Part shown: piece after piece, positions 36,006 through 45,943 of the stretch
How the letters are laid out: each line of letters begins with the position of its first letter
How positions within the stretch are numbered: the first letter of the stretch is position 1
Assembly: GCA_016714365.1 (NCBI GenBank)
Contig: JADJNH010000005.1
Location: forward strand, 2,456,501 to 2,520,500
Source: Candidatus Vicinibacter affinis
Lineage (GTDB): Bacteria; Bacteroidota; Bacteroidia; Chitinophagales; Saprospiraceae
Reading direction: 5' to 3'
DNA: 64,000 nt
Notes under the pieces: model-generated
The model's database searches: none
Told to the model about the DNA's origin: nothing
The model's input: only the letters and a program-made list of their open reading frames with translations
Made by a program: the position numbers and the translations under genes

Positions 36006-39000
36006 ATGAACAGTAAATTAAAATGGTTCTTTAAAATTTTGGGTGTTTTAGTAATTCTGATATTCCTAATTGGTCTCCTCATTCCAATTTTATATAAAAA
36101 GGAAATTCAGGAGAAATTAAAGTATGGAGTAAATCAGGAAATTAACGGTAATTTTGAATTTTCAGATATTTCCCTTTCGGTATTTAAGCATTTTCCAAGG
36201 CTAAGTTTAAATATTTACAAGCCTGTAGTTACTTCTTTTGTCCATCAGGACAGTTCCATTTTATTTAAATCTGAGGAAGCGGGGCTGGATTTCGATTTTT
36301 GGAATATAATTTCAAAAAACGAGGCTTTGACCATTAAAGCATTTCATTTAATTAAACCGGAAATTAATTTAATATCATTCCAAGATTCTACTAACAATTT
36401 TAATTTACTAAGACCAGATAAAAATAAGTCCGGACAGGAGGAAAGTCCGTTAAGATTAATTTTGGACCATTATGAGATAGAGTCGGGAATAATTGTTTTC
36501 GATGACAGAATCAATAGAATATTTGCAGACATCCAAAATTTAAACCACAATGGAAGGGGTAATTTTCAAAACAATATAGTAAATCTTGAAACTAAAACCA
36601 ATGTTGGATCCATCTCACTCACCTCACAGAACATTAATTTGCTCAATAAGTGCAAATTAAATTCTGAATTGGATTTGATAATTAATCAGGATAGTTCAAT
36701 TTTTTCCATCAAAAAAGGAAATTTTGATTTAAATGCTTTGAAAGTCATTATGAATGGTTTTTTCAAGCTGAATGAAGATGGTTCTACTAGCCTTGATTTG
36801 AGTATTGAAAATCCCGGAACAGAATTCAAAGAGTTGTTCTCGCTAATTCCCAATGCATATAAAGGAAATTTTAAAGAACTGCAATCAACCGGAGATTTTA
36901 ATTTGAAGGGAAGGATAGTTGGTGTGTACAATTCAAATCGGAAAATATACCCGGATTGGGATTTTATATTAAAAGCAAAAAATGGAGGAATACAATATCC
37001 CGGAATGCCAGTTTCTTTGCAGAAAGTAAATTTGGATTTAACCACTGCTAACAAAGGCCCAGGTTTGGATAAAGCTTTTATTCAAATAAATCCAATGAGT
37101 TTTGAATTAAATAATAATCTTTTTCTTGGAAACCTAAACCTAACTCAACTTAGTGATAACATTCATATCGATGGTAAAATTGCAGGGAAAATTTCTTTAG
37201 ATGATTTCAAAAAATTTATGCCTTTGGATGAAGTTACTCAATTAAGCGGCACCATTGATTGTGATTTAATTTTTAATTTAAATCAACAAATGGTTGAGCA
37301 ATCATCATTCGATGAAATGAGTATCTCAGGATTCCTCAGAATAAATTCATTGACTTATAAAGATCCTTCAATGCCAGGAATTGGTATTCCAAATATGGAT
37401 TTGGCTTTTGATAATAAATCTTGTGAAATTAAGCAGAGCGAAGTTCTATTTGGAAAGAGTGACATAAATCTAAAAGGAATTCTAATAAATCCTTTTGCTT
37501 TAATACTTGACAAGGGGGAATTAACCGGCAGCTTAAATTTTAATGGTCGGCTTTTAGATGCAAATGAGTGGATGGATGAAAGTGCTTCAGCAACCGATAA
37601 TAATAAGGTTAGCATATTGCTACCTGACACTTCATATTTTGTACTCGACCTTGTAAGGAAGACAACTATTTCATTTACAGGAACCTATCAAAACGTGATT
37701 TATGATTCATACAAAATAGAAAATGTATCCATTGACGGCAATCTCAATCATGACCAAATTTATTTACACCCCCTAAAAATGACTGTTAACACGAATACAA
37801 TAAGTATTAATGGAAATTTGGGCGCACCTATGGCTTATGCATTTTTAAACAAGACGTTAAAAGGCAAACTGGAAATTACAGGAAATCGGTTTGATGTAGT
37901 TAAATTCATGGAAAGTGATCCCAAGGGAGTTAACTCAATGGCTAATGCCCAAACAGTCTCCGAACCATTTGTGGTGCCTGAGAACATGGAGCTAGATGTG
38001 AGATTTGGTGTGGAGACGTTGATCTACGATAAGTGGCAATTAGACAAAGCAAAAGGTTTAATACAAGTATTGGATAAAGAAATGCAGGTTCATGATTTCG
38101 AAACCTCAACACTAGGAGGGAATATGATTTTAAATGGGATATACAATACAACAGATCCTAAGCGCCCTCATTTTGACATGAAATACGACATGAAAAGATT
38201 AAAGTTTAATAAGGCTTATGAATCGATTGTTAGTTTCAAAATTCTTGCACCCATTGCAAAATTTATTGAAGGAAGTTTTAACTCATCGATAGTTTGTTCT
38301 GGAAATTTAAATAATGACATGATGCCTGATTTTTCTTCTTTGAATTTGAATGGAATAATTGAAACCCTTGATGGTGTAATTAAGGGATATAAACCATTGG
38401 AACAAGTAGCTGAACGGTTAAATATTAAAGAATTAAAGAGTGTTAGTCTTCAAAATACTAAAAATTGGTTTAATGTTGAAAACGGATCAGTATTTGTAAA
38501 ACCTGTATCGAAGAAGATAAACGATGTAGAAATGATTTTTTCAGGATCACACAAAATAAGTGGACCAATGGATTATGATTTCACGTTCAAAATTCCAAGA
38601 TCCAAATTTAAGAATAATGTTGTTGGAGCAACTACTGAAACCGGCATTGCATTTCTTAAAAACCTTGCATCCAAAACAGGTTATAACATTGAGGTTGGTA
38701 GTAATGTGAACGTATTGGTTAATCTTAGTGGCAAATTATTAGATCCTAAAATTAATTTTAAACTTTTGGGTACAGATGGTCAAAGCCTGGAGGAAGGGGC
38801 AAAAAATGCAATGAATGAAACAATAGACAAAGCAAAGGACTCTTTAATTCATAGGGCTGAAAATGAAATTGATAAAAACAAACAAAAAGCATTAAAGGAA
38901 GTAAAAAGAATGGAAGATAGTTTAAGGCTATTGGCCGCCAAAAAAGCGGAGGAAGAAAAAAGAAAATTATTGGAGAAAGCTTCCAATGAAGCTTCTAAAT

Positions 39001-39155
39001 ATGTTGACTCGAGTTTAATCAATAAAGGTAAAGATGTTTTAAACGATAAATTGGGTAAAGAAGCTGATAAAATATTAAAGGAAGGTGGTCAAAAGGAGGT
39101 TGACCAAATTAAAGATAAAGTGAAAGATTGGAATCCATTTAAAAAGAAAAAGTAA
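36006..39155 (+). CDS. AsmA-like protein
   Basis: Large 1049-residue protein with an N-terminal membrane helix (about 9-29) and a long beta-rich body typical of AsmA/TamB-like proteins, which form lipid-transporting bridges between the membranes in Gram-negative bacteria. The C-terminal AsmA segment includes VENGSVFVKPVSKKINDVEM and the FKIPRSKF region near 860. The last 130 residues or so are highly charged, Lys/Glu-rich and helical (KKAEEEKRKLLEKASNEA), ending in WNPFKKKK. It stands alone before the MscS gene. Confidence 0.85.
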   Translation: MNSKLKWFFKILGVLVILIFLIGLLIPILYKKEIQEKLKYGVNQEINGNFEFSDISLSVFKHFPRLSLNIYKPVVTSFVHQDSSILFKSEEAGLDFDFWNIISKNEALTIKAFHLIKPEINLISFQDSTNNFNLLRPDKNKSGQEESPLRLILDHYEIESGIIVFDDRINRIFADIQNLNHNGRGNFQNNIVNLETKTNVGSISLTSQNINLLNKCKLNSELDLIINQDSSIFSIKKGNFDLNALKVIMNGFFKLNEDGSTSLDLSIENPGTEFKELFSLIPNAYKGNFKELQSTGDFNLKGRIVGVYNSNRKIYPDWDFILKAKNGGIQYPGMPVSLQKVNLDLTTANKGPGLDKAFIQINPMSFELNNNLFLGNLNLTQLSDNIHIDGKIAGKISLDDFKKFMPLDEVTQLSGTIDCDLIFNLNQQMVEQSSFDEMSISGFLRINSLTYKDPSMPGIGIPNMDLAFDNKSCEIKQSEVLFGKSDINLKGILINPFALILDKGELTGSLNFNGRLLDANEWMDESASATDNNKVSILLPDTSYFVLDLVRKTTISFTGTYQNVIYDSYKIENVSIDGNLNHDQIYLHPLKMTVNTNTISINGNLGAPMAYAFLNKTLKGKLEITGNRFDVVKFMESDPKGVNSMANAQTVSEPFVVPENMELDVRFGVETLIYDKWQLDKAKGLIQVLDKEMQVHDFETSTLGGNMILNGIYNTTDPKRPHFDMKYDMKRLKFNKAYESIVSFKILAPIAKFIEGSFNSSIVCSGNLNNDMMPDFSSLNLNGIIETLDGVIKGYKPLEQVAERLNIKELKSVSLQNTKNWFNVENGSVFVKPVSKKINDVEMIFSGSHKISGPMDYDFTFKIPRSKFKNNVVGATTETGIAFLKNLASKTGYNIEVGSNVNVLVNLSGKLLDPKINFKLLGTDGQSLEEGAKNAMNETIDKAKDSLIHRAENEIDKNKQKALKEVKRMEDSLRLLAAKKAEEEKRKLLEKASNEASKYVDSSLINKGKDVLNDKLGKEADKILKEGGQKEVDQIKDKVKDWNPFKKKK

Positions 39156-39202
39156 TTTAAATGTTTACCTAATTTTAAAATTCAACCTATTGATTGGCAA
39201 AG

Positions 39203-40048
39203 ATGGAAATTCTTAAGTTTATTTTTAAAATATCACTGTTAATAATTCTATTGATTTCAAAGGAGGGGGTGTTGGATACTTTTAGATTACCTGAAGTATT
39301 TTACACACCTGTCATAAAATCAATGCATCAGTTTCTCATATTTTGGTTATCTGTCAATTTGATTGTAAGGTTTAATCAATTCGTCTATAGAAAAAGAAAA
39401 AAATTGGGCCATAAGTATTCAGATAATGTAATTGTTGGACTTCAAAATATTTACTATCTACTGACTACTTTGGCCATCATAGTAATGATTGTCGGTTTCT
39501 TTGGAATTGAATTTTCAAAATTCTTAACCGCTTTGTCAATAGTGGCAGCGGCCATTGCAATTATATCTAAAGATCTGGTGAGTGATATTCTGACAGGAAT
39601 CTTACTGTCATTTTCAAAAGACATTGCCTTGGGGGATTATGTAAGAATTGGAGATTACAAAGGGAGAGTGATGGGCATTAATATTTATAAAATTATTCTT
39701 CATAATGAGGACGATGACATCATTTATATTCCAAATTCAAAGGCATACTTTTCTGACATTGTAAATTACACCCAAAAAGAAATAAGGAAATATAATGTTG
39801 AGTTTTCAATCCCAACTGATAACGATGTGACCCTTGAAGAACTCAAAAGAACAATGGATAAAACATTTTTGGAATATAAAAATTACCTGGATCCTGGTTC
39901 AGAAAAATTGAAAATTACCGGAATTAATAAAGATGATTTTCGTTATAAAATTCAATTTAAATTGAATCAGGTAAATCCAAAAATCGCAGAGGAAATTAAA
40001 TCGAGAATTCTTACAGAAATACTAAAAAAAATCCAATTGATGAGTTGA
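39203..40048 (+). CDS. MscS-family mechanosensitive channel
   Basis: Small-conductance mechanosensitive channel that releases solutes on osmotic downshock. From ATG 39203 (a TTG three codons upstream is less likely) the product has 281 residues with hydrophobic helices near 6-25, 40-56 and 83-105, and the pore-lining TM3 with small residues (ALSIVAAAIAIISKDLVSDILTG). The following beta domain contains DIALGDYVRIGDYKGRVMGIN and IPNSKAYFSDIVNYT, standard MscS elements. It follows the AsmA-like gene by 47 bp and is convergent with an EamA transporter, 3 bp apart. Confidence 0.92.
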   Translation: MEILKFIFKISLLIILLISKEGVLDTFRLPEVFYTPVIKSMHQFLIFWLSVNLIVRFNQFVYRKRKKLGHKYSDNVIVGLQNIYYLLTTLAIIVMIVGFFGIEFSKFLTALSIVAAAIAIISKDLVSDILTGILLSFSKDIALGDYVRIGDYKGRVMGINIYKIILHNEDDDIIYIPNSKAYFSDIVNYTQKEIRKYNVEFSIPTDNDVTLEELKRTMDKTFLEYKNYLDPGSEKLKITGINKDDFRYKIQFKLNQVNPKIAEEIKSRILTEILKKIQLMS

Positions 40049-40051
40049 ATA

Positions 40052-40954
40052 TCAAGCTTTATGTTTTCTGTATTCGGAATAATTTAAAATAAAGACTCCT
40101 AAAAGTGTGAAAATAGCACCATATACCAGTCGGTGTGTCATTGGTTCATTTAATATAAGATATCCCAAGTAAATGGCAATTATTGGATTAACATAGCTTT
40201 GTATACTCACTACTGTCGCAGGCAAGTGCCTTAATGCATATGTATAACAACTGTATGCTATTAATGAGCCCATCACTATTAAATACAACCAAATCAGAAA
40301 CATGTCTTTTGTTAAATAGAAATTGGTTAAATCTTCAAAAGTAAAGCATAGGATAACCATGGGCAACCCACCAAACAACATTTGAAACCCTGATGCCATA
40401 AGTGGAGAGTATGTATAGGTTCTGGTTTTACTGATTACTGACCCAATACCCCAGGATCCAACTGAAATAATGGTAAGAATTAACCCAATTGCAGTTGTGT
40501 TTTGGCCAATAGGCAAAGTAAATTTATCAAAGCATATTAATATCAATCCTGCGAAACCCAATAAAATCCCCATCCATCCAAGCGGATTCAAGCTATCTGC
40601 CGGCCTGAAATAAATAGTAAGCAAAGCTATAATTATTGGAGAAAGTGATGCCAGAATTGCTGAAATCCCACTGTCAATATAGGACAAGCCATAGGTACCT
40701 ATTCCATTGCCTAAAGTAATTAGCAGTAAGGCTAGTAACATTTGGAACAGAAGGTACTTTTTTGAAGGAAAAGGCATTCTCTTGATAAGAAATAGGTACA
40801 ATAGTATAATTGATCCAGAGACAATCTGACGAACTGAAGTAAACAAAAATGGCGGAATTCTGGTAACTCCTAACTTGTTAACCAGATATGTTGTTCCCCA
40901 AATCAGACATGTTAAAATCAATGCCAGATAAGCTTTTGAATTAACGCGATTCAT
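40052..40954 (-). CDS. EamA/DMT-family transporter
   Basis: Drug/metabolite transporter superfamily protein of 300 residues with ten hydrophobic helices in two five-helix repeats; CLIWGTTYLVNKLG near 17-30 and SYVNPIIAIYLGYLILNEPMTHR near 255 are typical EamA segments. The substrate is unknown (amino acids or other metabolites). It begins 3 bp after the ferredoxin gene and is the last gene of the FNR-ferredoxin unit, though a functional link is not evident. Confidence 0.9.
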   Translation of the reverse strand: MNRVNSKAYLALILTCLIWGTTYLVNKLGVTRIPPFLFTSVRQIVSGSIILLYLFLIKRMPFPSKKYLLFQMLLALLLITLGNGIGTYGLSYIDSGISAILASLSPIIIALLTIYFRPADSLNPLGWMGILLGFAGLILICFDKFTLPIGQNTTAIGLILTIISVGSWGIGSVISKTRTYTYSPLMASGFQMLFGGLPMVILCFTFEDLTNFYLTKDMFLIWLYLIVMGSLIAYSCYTYALRHLPATVVSIQSYVNPIIAIYLGYLILNEPMTHRLVYGAIFTLLGVFILNYSEYRKHKA

Positions 40955-40957
40955 AAT

Positions 40958-41275
40958 CTAGATGGGAGCAAGCTTAACTTTTAAATGATTTGAATCCTGA
41001 TTTAATTTGATTTGACAGGCCAATCTGCTATTAGATTTGGATAAAGGTAATTGATCTAACATCAGAGCTTCTGCATCACTCATATCTGGTAAACTGTTGT
41101 TTGAAATTAACAAGACATGACATGACCCACATAAAGCCAACCCTCCACAAGTACCCTCCACAGGGAGCCCTGCAGCTTTGCACAATTCCATTAAATTTAA
41201 ACCACTTTGGGCTGGTATGTTCAAAACAACTTCTACATTTTCTCGGTCTACAACGACTATTTCAATTTCTTCCAT
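40958..41275 (-). CDS. 2Fe-2S ferredoxin
   Basis: Electron carrier of the adrenodoxin/Fdx type, 105 residues. Cluster ligands are seen in GTCGGLALCGSCHV (C-x5-C-x2-C) and in the later LACQIKL, with the pattern CX5CX2CXnC of this group. It is transcribed 12 bp after the ferredoxin-NADP reductase-like gene, so the two likely form a redox pair. Confidence 0.93.
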   Translation of the reverse strand: MEEIEIVVVDRENVEVVLNIPAQSGLNLMELCKAAGLPVEGTCGGLALCGSCHVLLISNNSLPDMSDAEALMLDQLPLSKSNSRLACQIKLNQDSNHLKVKLAPI

Positions 41276-41287
41276 TCAATAAAATAC

Positions 41288-42304
41288 TTAATCTAATCTA
41301 TTTATTCCAGTTACAGTGGTATACTTAAAACTTGGTTTTCGTCCTCCATTTATTGCTTTATAAGCTGATTGAACCATTAAGGCCGCTTCATGGAAACCAC
41401 ATAAAATTAATTTAAGCTTTCCGGGGTAGGTATTCACATCTCCAATAGCAAAAATACCCTCAATGTTGGTGCCAAAATCAGTGGTATTCACCACTATAGC
41501 ATTCTTTTCTAATTCTAATCCCCAATCAGCAATAGGACCCAATTTTGGAGTAAGACCAAAAAGAGGAATAAAATAATCGCAGTCAATCCTGTGTTGGTCA
41601 GAGGTTGGTGTATTAACTATAACCCATTCAAGTTTTTGTTCACCGGCCAAATGAGTCACTTCAGATTCGGTCAATAACTGAATCTTTCCCTCCTTAACAA
41701 AATTCAATAATTTGAGAACTGATTCAGGGGCACCTCTAAATTCAGTCCGTCGATGAATTACAGTGACACTTGATGCGATGTTTACCAAGAATAAAGCCCA
41801 ATCTAAAGCAGAGTCACCTCCTCCGGATATGACTACATTTTTACTTCTGTACTTTTCAGGATCTCGGATGATGTAATCTATCCCCTTATCCTCGTAATAT
41901 TCGATATTGTTGATTAAAGGCTTTCGGGGTTCAAAACTACCTAAACCACCCGCTATGGCGATGACAGGTGCTTCCAAAACAGTGCCTTTATTTGTGGTTA
42001 CTTCAAAATTTTGATTTTCCAGTCTTTTTAGTAATACTGCTGTTTCGCCTAAAGTGAACTTGGGGCTGAAGGGCTCAATTTGTTTCAACAAGTTTTGGAC
42101 TAAATCCGATGCCAAAATTTCAGGGTACCCAGGAATATCATAGATAGGTTTCTTTGGATAAATTTCTGTTAGTTGACCACCTGGAGAGCCGAGAGAATCG
42201 ACCAAATGGCATTTCAAGTTTAGTAGTCCGGCCTCAAATACAGTAAAAAGCCCACATGGGCCAGCACCTATGATCAGAATATCAGTTTTAATTACGGGAG
42301 TCAT
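41288..42304 (-). CDS. Thioredoxin-reductase-like ferredoxin-NADP reductase
   Basis: FAD/NAD(P)H oxidoreductase of 338 residues. It has an N-terminal FAD motif (IIGAGPCGLFTVFEAG), a second dinucleotide motif (VISGGGDSALDWALF near 158-172) and the C-terminal FAD signature (IFAIGDVNTYPGKLKL). There is no CxxC redox pair of thioredoxin reductases, and the length and C-terminal extension match the FNR type of Bacillus YumC and Chlorobium. The adjacent ferredoxin gene supports ferredoxin:NADP(H) electron transfer. Confidence 0.9.
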   Translation of the reverse strand: MTPVIKTDILIIGAGPCGLFTVFEAGLLNLKCHLVDSLGSPGGQLTEIYPKKPIYDIPGYPEILASDLVQNLLKQIEPFSPKFTLGETAVLLKRLENQNFEVTTNKGTVLEAPVIAIAGGLGSFEPRKPLINNIEYYEDKGIDYIIRDPEKYRSKNVVISGGGDSALDWALFLVNIASSVTVIHRRTEFRGAPESVLKLLNFVKEGKIQLLTESEVTHLAGEQKLEWVIVNTPTSDQHRIDCDYFIPLFGLTPKLGPIADWGLELEKNAIVVNTTDFGTNIEGIFAIGDVNTYPGKLKLILCGFHEAALMVQSAYKAINGGRKPSFKYTTVTGINRLD

Positions 42305-42390
42305 GTCAAAATCAAAATATTGTTACAAAATTATTGTTTAAGATTATCATAACACATATTATTGACGTTTTATTCACTAATAAGTTTGTA

Positions 42391-43998
42391 CTAGTTTTCC
42401 AAAAGCAAAACAAAATTATCTCCTTCACCTGGGATATTTTCAATTAAATCATCAATAAAGGACCTTCCATTTTGAATAAAATATTGAATTCCAGATTCTC
42501 TTCTTTCTTGTAATAAATTATCAGGAAAAAGTACCTCTTTTATTTTAGTCACTTTTGTAACATCAGTTTCAAACTTTAATTTTTCTTCCTTAAATAAACG
42601 ATGAAATAATTTTTCAATAGAATGCTCGATTTTCTTAATCTCAGCAATCAAACTAGTATTTCCACTTTTGAAATTAGTATTGGACAATTTTATTAAATCC
42701 TCAAATCCAGATAATAGATCAATTCTAATTTGCTCTATTTCATGAGGGAAATCTGATTTAAGATGTAACAATTTCTCTTCAACAATGGAAGTAGGATTTA
42801 AAAAATCATTTAATTCCAATCCAAGATTAGCTATTCTCTTTTGCAATGAGCTGCTGCACATCATGACCGAGGCCCTTCTTTTAAGAATCGGAAAAGTAAC
42901 ATTACAATGATTAAATAAGTCTTTAAGTTGCAACCAATATGCAATCTCTGCACCTCCACCTATAAACATTAAATTTGGAATCAGGCTCTCTTGATAAACG
43001 GGTCTTAGTAAAACATTGGGACTAAATCTTTCGGGATAAGTATTCAATTCTGATAACAATTCAGAATTTGTCCAACTAAACACTTGATCATGGGTTGCAA
43101 ATTTTTCACCTTCAAAAACAATTCTACCTCTGTACTGATCTGAAATATAAAAAATATTAATCTCTCTTGGTTTTGCTTGAATAGGGTAGCCCAGTGATTC
43201 CAATCTCATTATTTTATCGGCAGTGTAATGAACACTTATTCGATCGGCAAACTCTTTTGCCAAAACAGGTAATAATATTTTTTTTGATTCAATTTGATCA
43301 GGATTAAAATAGACTAATCCATATGAGCCAAAAAGATAATGAACAAAATGCATCATGAAATCTCCATAGCTTTCTGAAACATTTAAAAATTGCTGAATTT
43401 CACCAATCAAATTTTTAGCATCTTCATTATTGGTAAAATAAGACATAACATCATCAAACATCTCTTTTAAACCCACTAAGTTCATTTTACCAACAGGTCC
43501 TTTTTGGTTGGTTGGCCAAATTATTTTATTGTTAAAAAGCCAAAAATGATTTATTTCATCCAGATCATGATCTTCATTCCCAGAGAAGTATACCGGTACA
43601 AAATGAAATTGAGGGTAAAGTTTATTAAGCTCCCTTGAGATTTTAATGGTTTGCGCAATTTTAATCCACCAGTATAAAGGCCCTCCTAGCATGCAGGGTT
43701 GGTGTGCACAGGTTATAGCAAAACAATTATTGTTTTTGAAACGATTTATCTGGTGGTGAATTGGATCAGATATTGAAATTTTAGCATACTGTTTCTTTAT
43801 GATTTCATACCATTCATCCCGATGGGTATAATTAGAATTCTTCTGATTTATTTGTTCTGGAATGTTTTGGTATAAAGGAAGGAGATTTATAAATTCACTA
43901 AATTTTTCAGGATGCATCCAATAGTCAAGATCCATCTTTTTAAATTGTGTGATACTATCAGGTGAAATCAGTTTATAAGTAGAGCTGTATTTATTCAA
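42391..43998 (-). CDS. bshC: Bacillithiol synthase BshC (cysteine-adding)
   Basis: Joins cysteine to glucosaminyl-malate in the last step of bacillithiol synthesis. The 535-residue product matches BshC in order: FAITCAHQPCMLGGPLYWWIK near 94-114 (nucleotide-like TGQQ region variant), FVPVYFSGNEDHDLDEINHF near 133-152, LRPVYQESLIPNLMFIGGGAEIAYW near 322-346, and a C-terminal coiled coil. The length fits the family. It shows that this organism probably uses bacillithiol as its low-molecular-weight thiol. bshA and bshB are not in the window. Confidence 0.9.
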   Translation of the reverse strand: MNKYSSTYKLISPDSITQFKKMDLDYWMHPEKFSEFINLLPLYQNIPEQINQKNSNYTHRDEWYEIIKKQYAKISISDPIHHQINRFKNNNCFAITCAHQPCMLGGPLYWWIKIAQTIKISRELNKLYPQFHFVPVYFSGNEDHDLDEINHFWLFNNKIIWPTNQKGPVGKMNLVGLKEMFDDVMSYFTNNEDAKNLIGEIQQFLNVSESYGDFMMHFVHYLFGSYGLVYFNPDQIESKKILLPVLAKEFADRISVHYTADKIMRLESLGYPIQAKPREINIFYISDQYRGRIVFEGEKFATHDQVFSWTNSELLSELNTYPERFSPNVLLRPVYQESLIPNLMFIGGGAEIAYWLQLKDLFNHCNVTFPILKRRASVMMCSSSLQKRIANLGLELNDFLNPTSIVEEKLLHLKSDFPHEIEQIRIDLLSGFEDLIKLSNTNFKSGNTSLIAEIKKIEHSIEKLFHRLFKEEKLKFETDVTKVTKIKEVLFPDNLLQERRESGIQYFIQNGRSFIDDLIENIPGEGDNFVLLLEN

Positions 43999-44018
43999 AA
44001 TTTATTTGTTAGGTTAGA

Positions 44019-44026
44019 CAAATTTA
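44019..44026 (-). promoter_or_regulatory. Putative -7 box of bshC
   Basis: TAAATTTG on the minus strand, 20 bases before the ATG at 43998, fits TAnnTTTG. A -33 TTG at the right spacing is not seen. Confidence 0.3.
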
Positions 44027-44167
44027 AGCCTTTATATCTTAAATAAAGAAATAAGGCAAAAGACGAACTAAAATTTTCAAACTTAGCTAGTGGAACGCTT
44101 TTGTTTAAAATATGTTTAATTTAGCCCATTAAATTGAATAAAATAGGGTTGAAAATATTTTGAACGA

Positions 44168-45223
44168 ATGTTTTATTATATTGTAAAGCGAATAGTACTG
44201 GGCATTTTTGCAGTTTTAGCTGTTTCGGGATTGGTGTGCGTGATTGTCTATTTTGCCCCGGTAGACCCAGCAAGAATGAGTTTTGGACAAAGAACAGATG
44301 AAGAAACAATTGAGATTTTTAAGAAAAAGTATTTTTTGGATCAGGGTATTGGACTGCAGGTGTTTCACTACTTTGAAGACTTAAGCCCAATCTTATGGAT
44401 TTCAAATAGTGATACAAGACTAGAAGATTACACACTTTTTGTTCTCAAAAAGTTTAAGATGCATCAGTTAATTGTAAAACACCCTTATTTTAGAAAATCA
44501 TATACCAGTGGAAAAAGTGTATGGAATACATTAACTGAAGCTCTTCCTGCTACCATAATTTTAGCTTTCACTTCAATGCTCCTTGCCATTATTATTGGCT
44601 TGACATTAGGCTGGTGGAGTGCCTTACAGCATCAAAAATTAGCCGATAGAATAATTTTATCATTCTGTACTTTAGTGTATGCAATTCCAAGTTATATATC
44701 AGCTATACTTTTTGCAATGGTTTTTGCATTTTATCTAGGTTCTTGGACAGGCCTTTCAATACAAGGTAGTTTGTGGGAATTTAATGATTTTGGTCAAGTC
44801 GGGTTACATCTTGAAAATTTGATCCTGCCAACTATAGCGCTGGGAATAAGACCAGTTTCCATGATATGCCAGATGTCCAGAGCATCCATACTTGATGTGA
44901 TGGGATCAGACTATTTGAGGACAGCCAAGGCTAAAGGTCTTACGGAATGGGCATATTTAACGAAACACATTCTGCCAAATTCAATAAATCCAATTCTTAC
45001 CACAATTAGTTCTTGGTTTGCTTCATTGCTAACTGGTGCATTCTTTGTCGAATATGTTTTTAATTACAAAGGCCTCGGAATGCTTACCATAACAGCAATA
45101 AACCAATTTGATATCCCCGTAGTTATTGGTTGTTGTATAATTACGGTAATCATCTTTGTATTGGTGAATATTATAACCGATATACTGTATAGATTTTTTG
45201 ATCCAAGAATAACACATCATTAG
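44168..45223 (+). CDS. Peptide ABC transporter permease (DppB-like)
   Basis: Membrane permease of the binding-protein-dependent peptide import family. The 351-residue product has an N-terminal helix (about 9-29), a long periplasmic region to about 120, and five further helices. The EAA loop that contacts the ATPase is seen in YLRTAKAKGLTEWAYLTKHILPN near 255-278. Only this DppB-type permease is here; the DppC-type partner, the binding protein and the ATPase (34196-35932) are not adjacent. Its 3' end overlaps the convergent barrel-protein gene by 4 bp. Confidence 0.9.
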   Translation: MFYYIVKRIVLGIFAVLAVSGLVCVIVYFAPVDPARMSFGQRTDEETIEIFKKKYFLDQGIGLQVFHYFEDLSPILWISNSDTRLEDYTLFVLKKFKMHQLIVKHPYFRKSYTSGKSVWNTLTEALPATIILAFTSMLLAIIIGLTLGWWSALQHQKLADRIILSFCTLVYAIPSYISAILFAMVFAFYLGSWTGLSIQGSLWEFNDFGQVGLHLENLILPTIALGIRPVSMICQMSRASILDVMGSDYLRTAKAKGLTEWAYLTKHILPNSINPILTTISSWFASLLTGAFFVEYVFNYKGLGMLTITAINQFDIPVVIGCCIITVIIFVLVNIITDILYRFFDPRITHH

Positions 45224-45861
45224 AACTTGATACCTAAGGTAGCGATAAGTCTGGTCGGACCTTTATCAAACGCGTATTTTGTTCCATTAAAATTAATGTG
45301 CTCGCCGAAATTTGTAAAATTTCCTTCGTATCTTAAATCGAACATTATTTTACTTAAATCAAAGCCGATCCCCATCTGATAGCCGAATGTAGCCGTTTGA
45401 AATTTAGACTCATATCCATTGAGATCAGTAAGTTCCGATTTGTTGTTAATAAAAATGTGCGCTACCGGCCCAGCATTGAATCTAAGTATCCCCAATTTCA
45501 AGCCCAACATTAAAGGAATGTCTAAGTTTTGATATCTTTCTTTTAAAAATAAAGTATCATAGAATTGGGCTGATTTGAATTTTTTGTATTTAAATGTTGT
45601 TCTGTTAGAATTGAATACCACCTCAGGTTGAATAAAAAATGAATTAAATGATATTCGAACAAACCCTCCAAAATGAAACCCATAATCTGCATTGTCGAAA
45701 GCGAGCGAAAAGGAATCCAGCTTGTTTTTATCAGTAATATTCAAGGTGGAAGGCTTAATATCTACACTGGAAATCCCCCCGATTAAGCCAAAGTTAAATT
45801 GTGCATTTGATTGATTTTCAACTAAAAAGAACACTAATAGTGCAAAAGCCAATTTTTTCAT
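45220..45861 (-). CDS. Outer-membrane beta-barrel protein (PorT-like fold)
   Basis: The 213-residue product has a signal peptide (MKKLAFALLVFFLVENQSNA) followed by FNFGLIGGISSVDI and a series of amphipathic strands separated by turns, ending ATLGIKF. This is the plan of the 8-strand outer-membrane barrel family common in Bacteroidota (PF13568-type). No specific role can be assigned. It is monocistronic and convergent with the ABC permease. Confidence 0.8.
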   Translation of the reverse strand: MKKLAFALLVFFLVENQSNAQFNFGLIGGISSVDIKPSTLNITDKNKLDSFSLAFDNADYGFHFGGFVRISFNSFFIQPEVVFNSNRTTFKYKKFKSAQFYDTLFLKERYQNLDIPLMLGLKLGILRFNAGPVAHIFINNKSELTDLNGYESKFQTATFGYQMGIGFDLSKIMFDLRYEGNFTNFGEHINFNGTKYAFDKGPTRLIATLGIKF

Positions 45862-45943
45862 ATTATTATATTTTTACAAAAATAACGTAATTGAACAACA
45901 AGTTTTTATACCTTACCTTTCATTAAGATAAACTTAACTTTAC

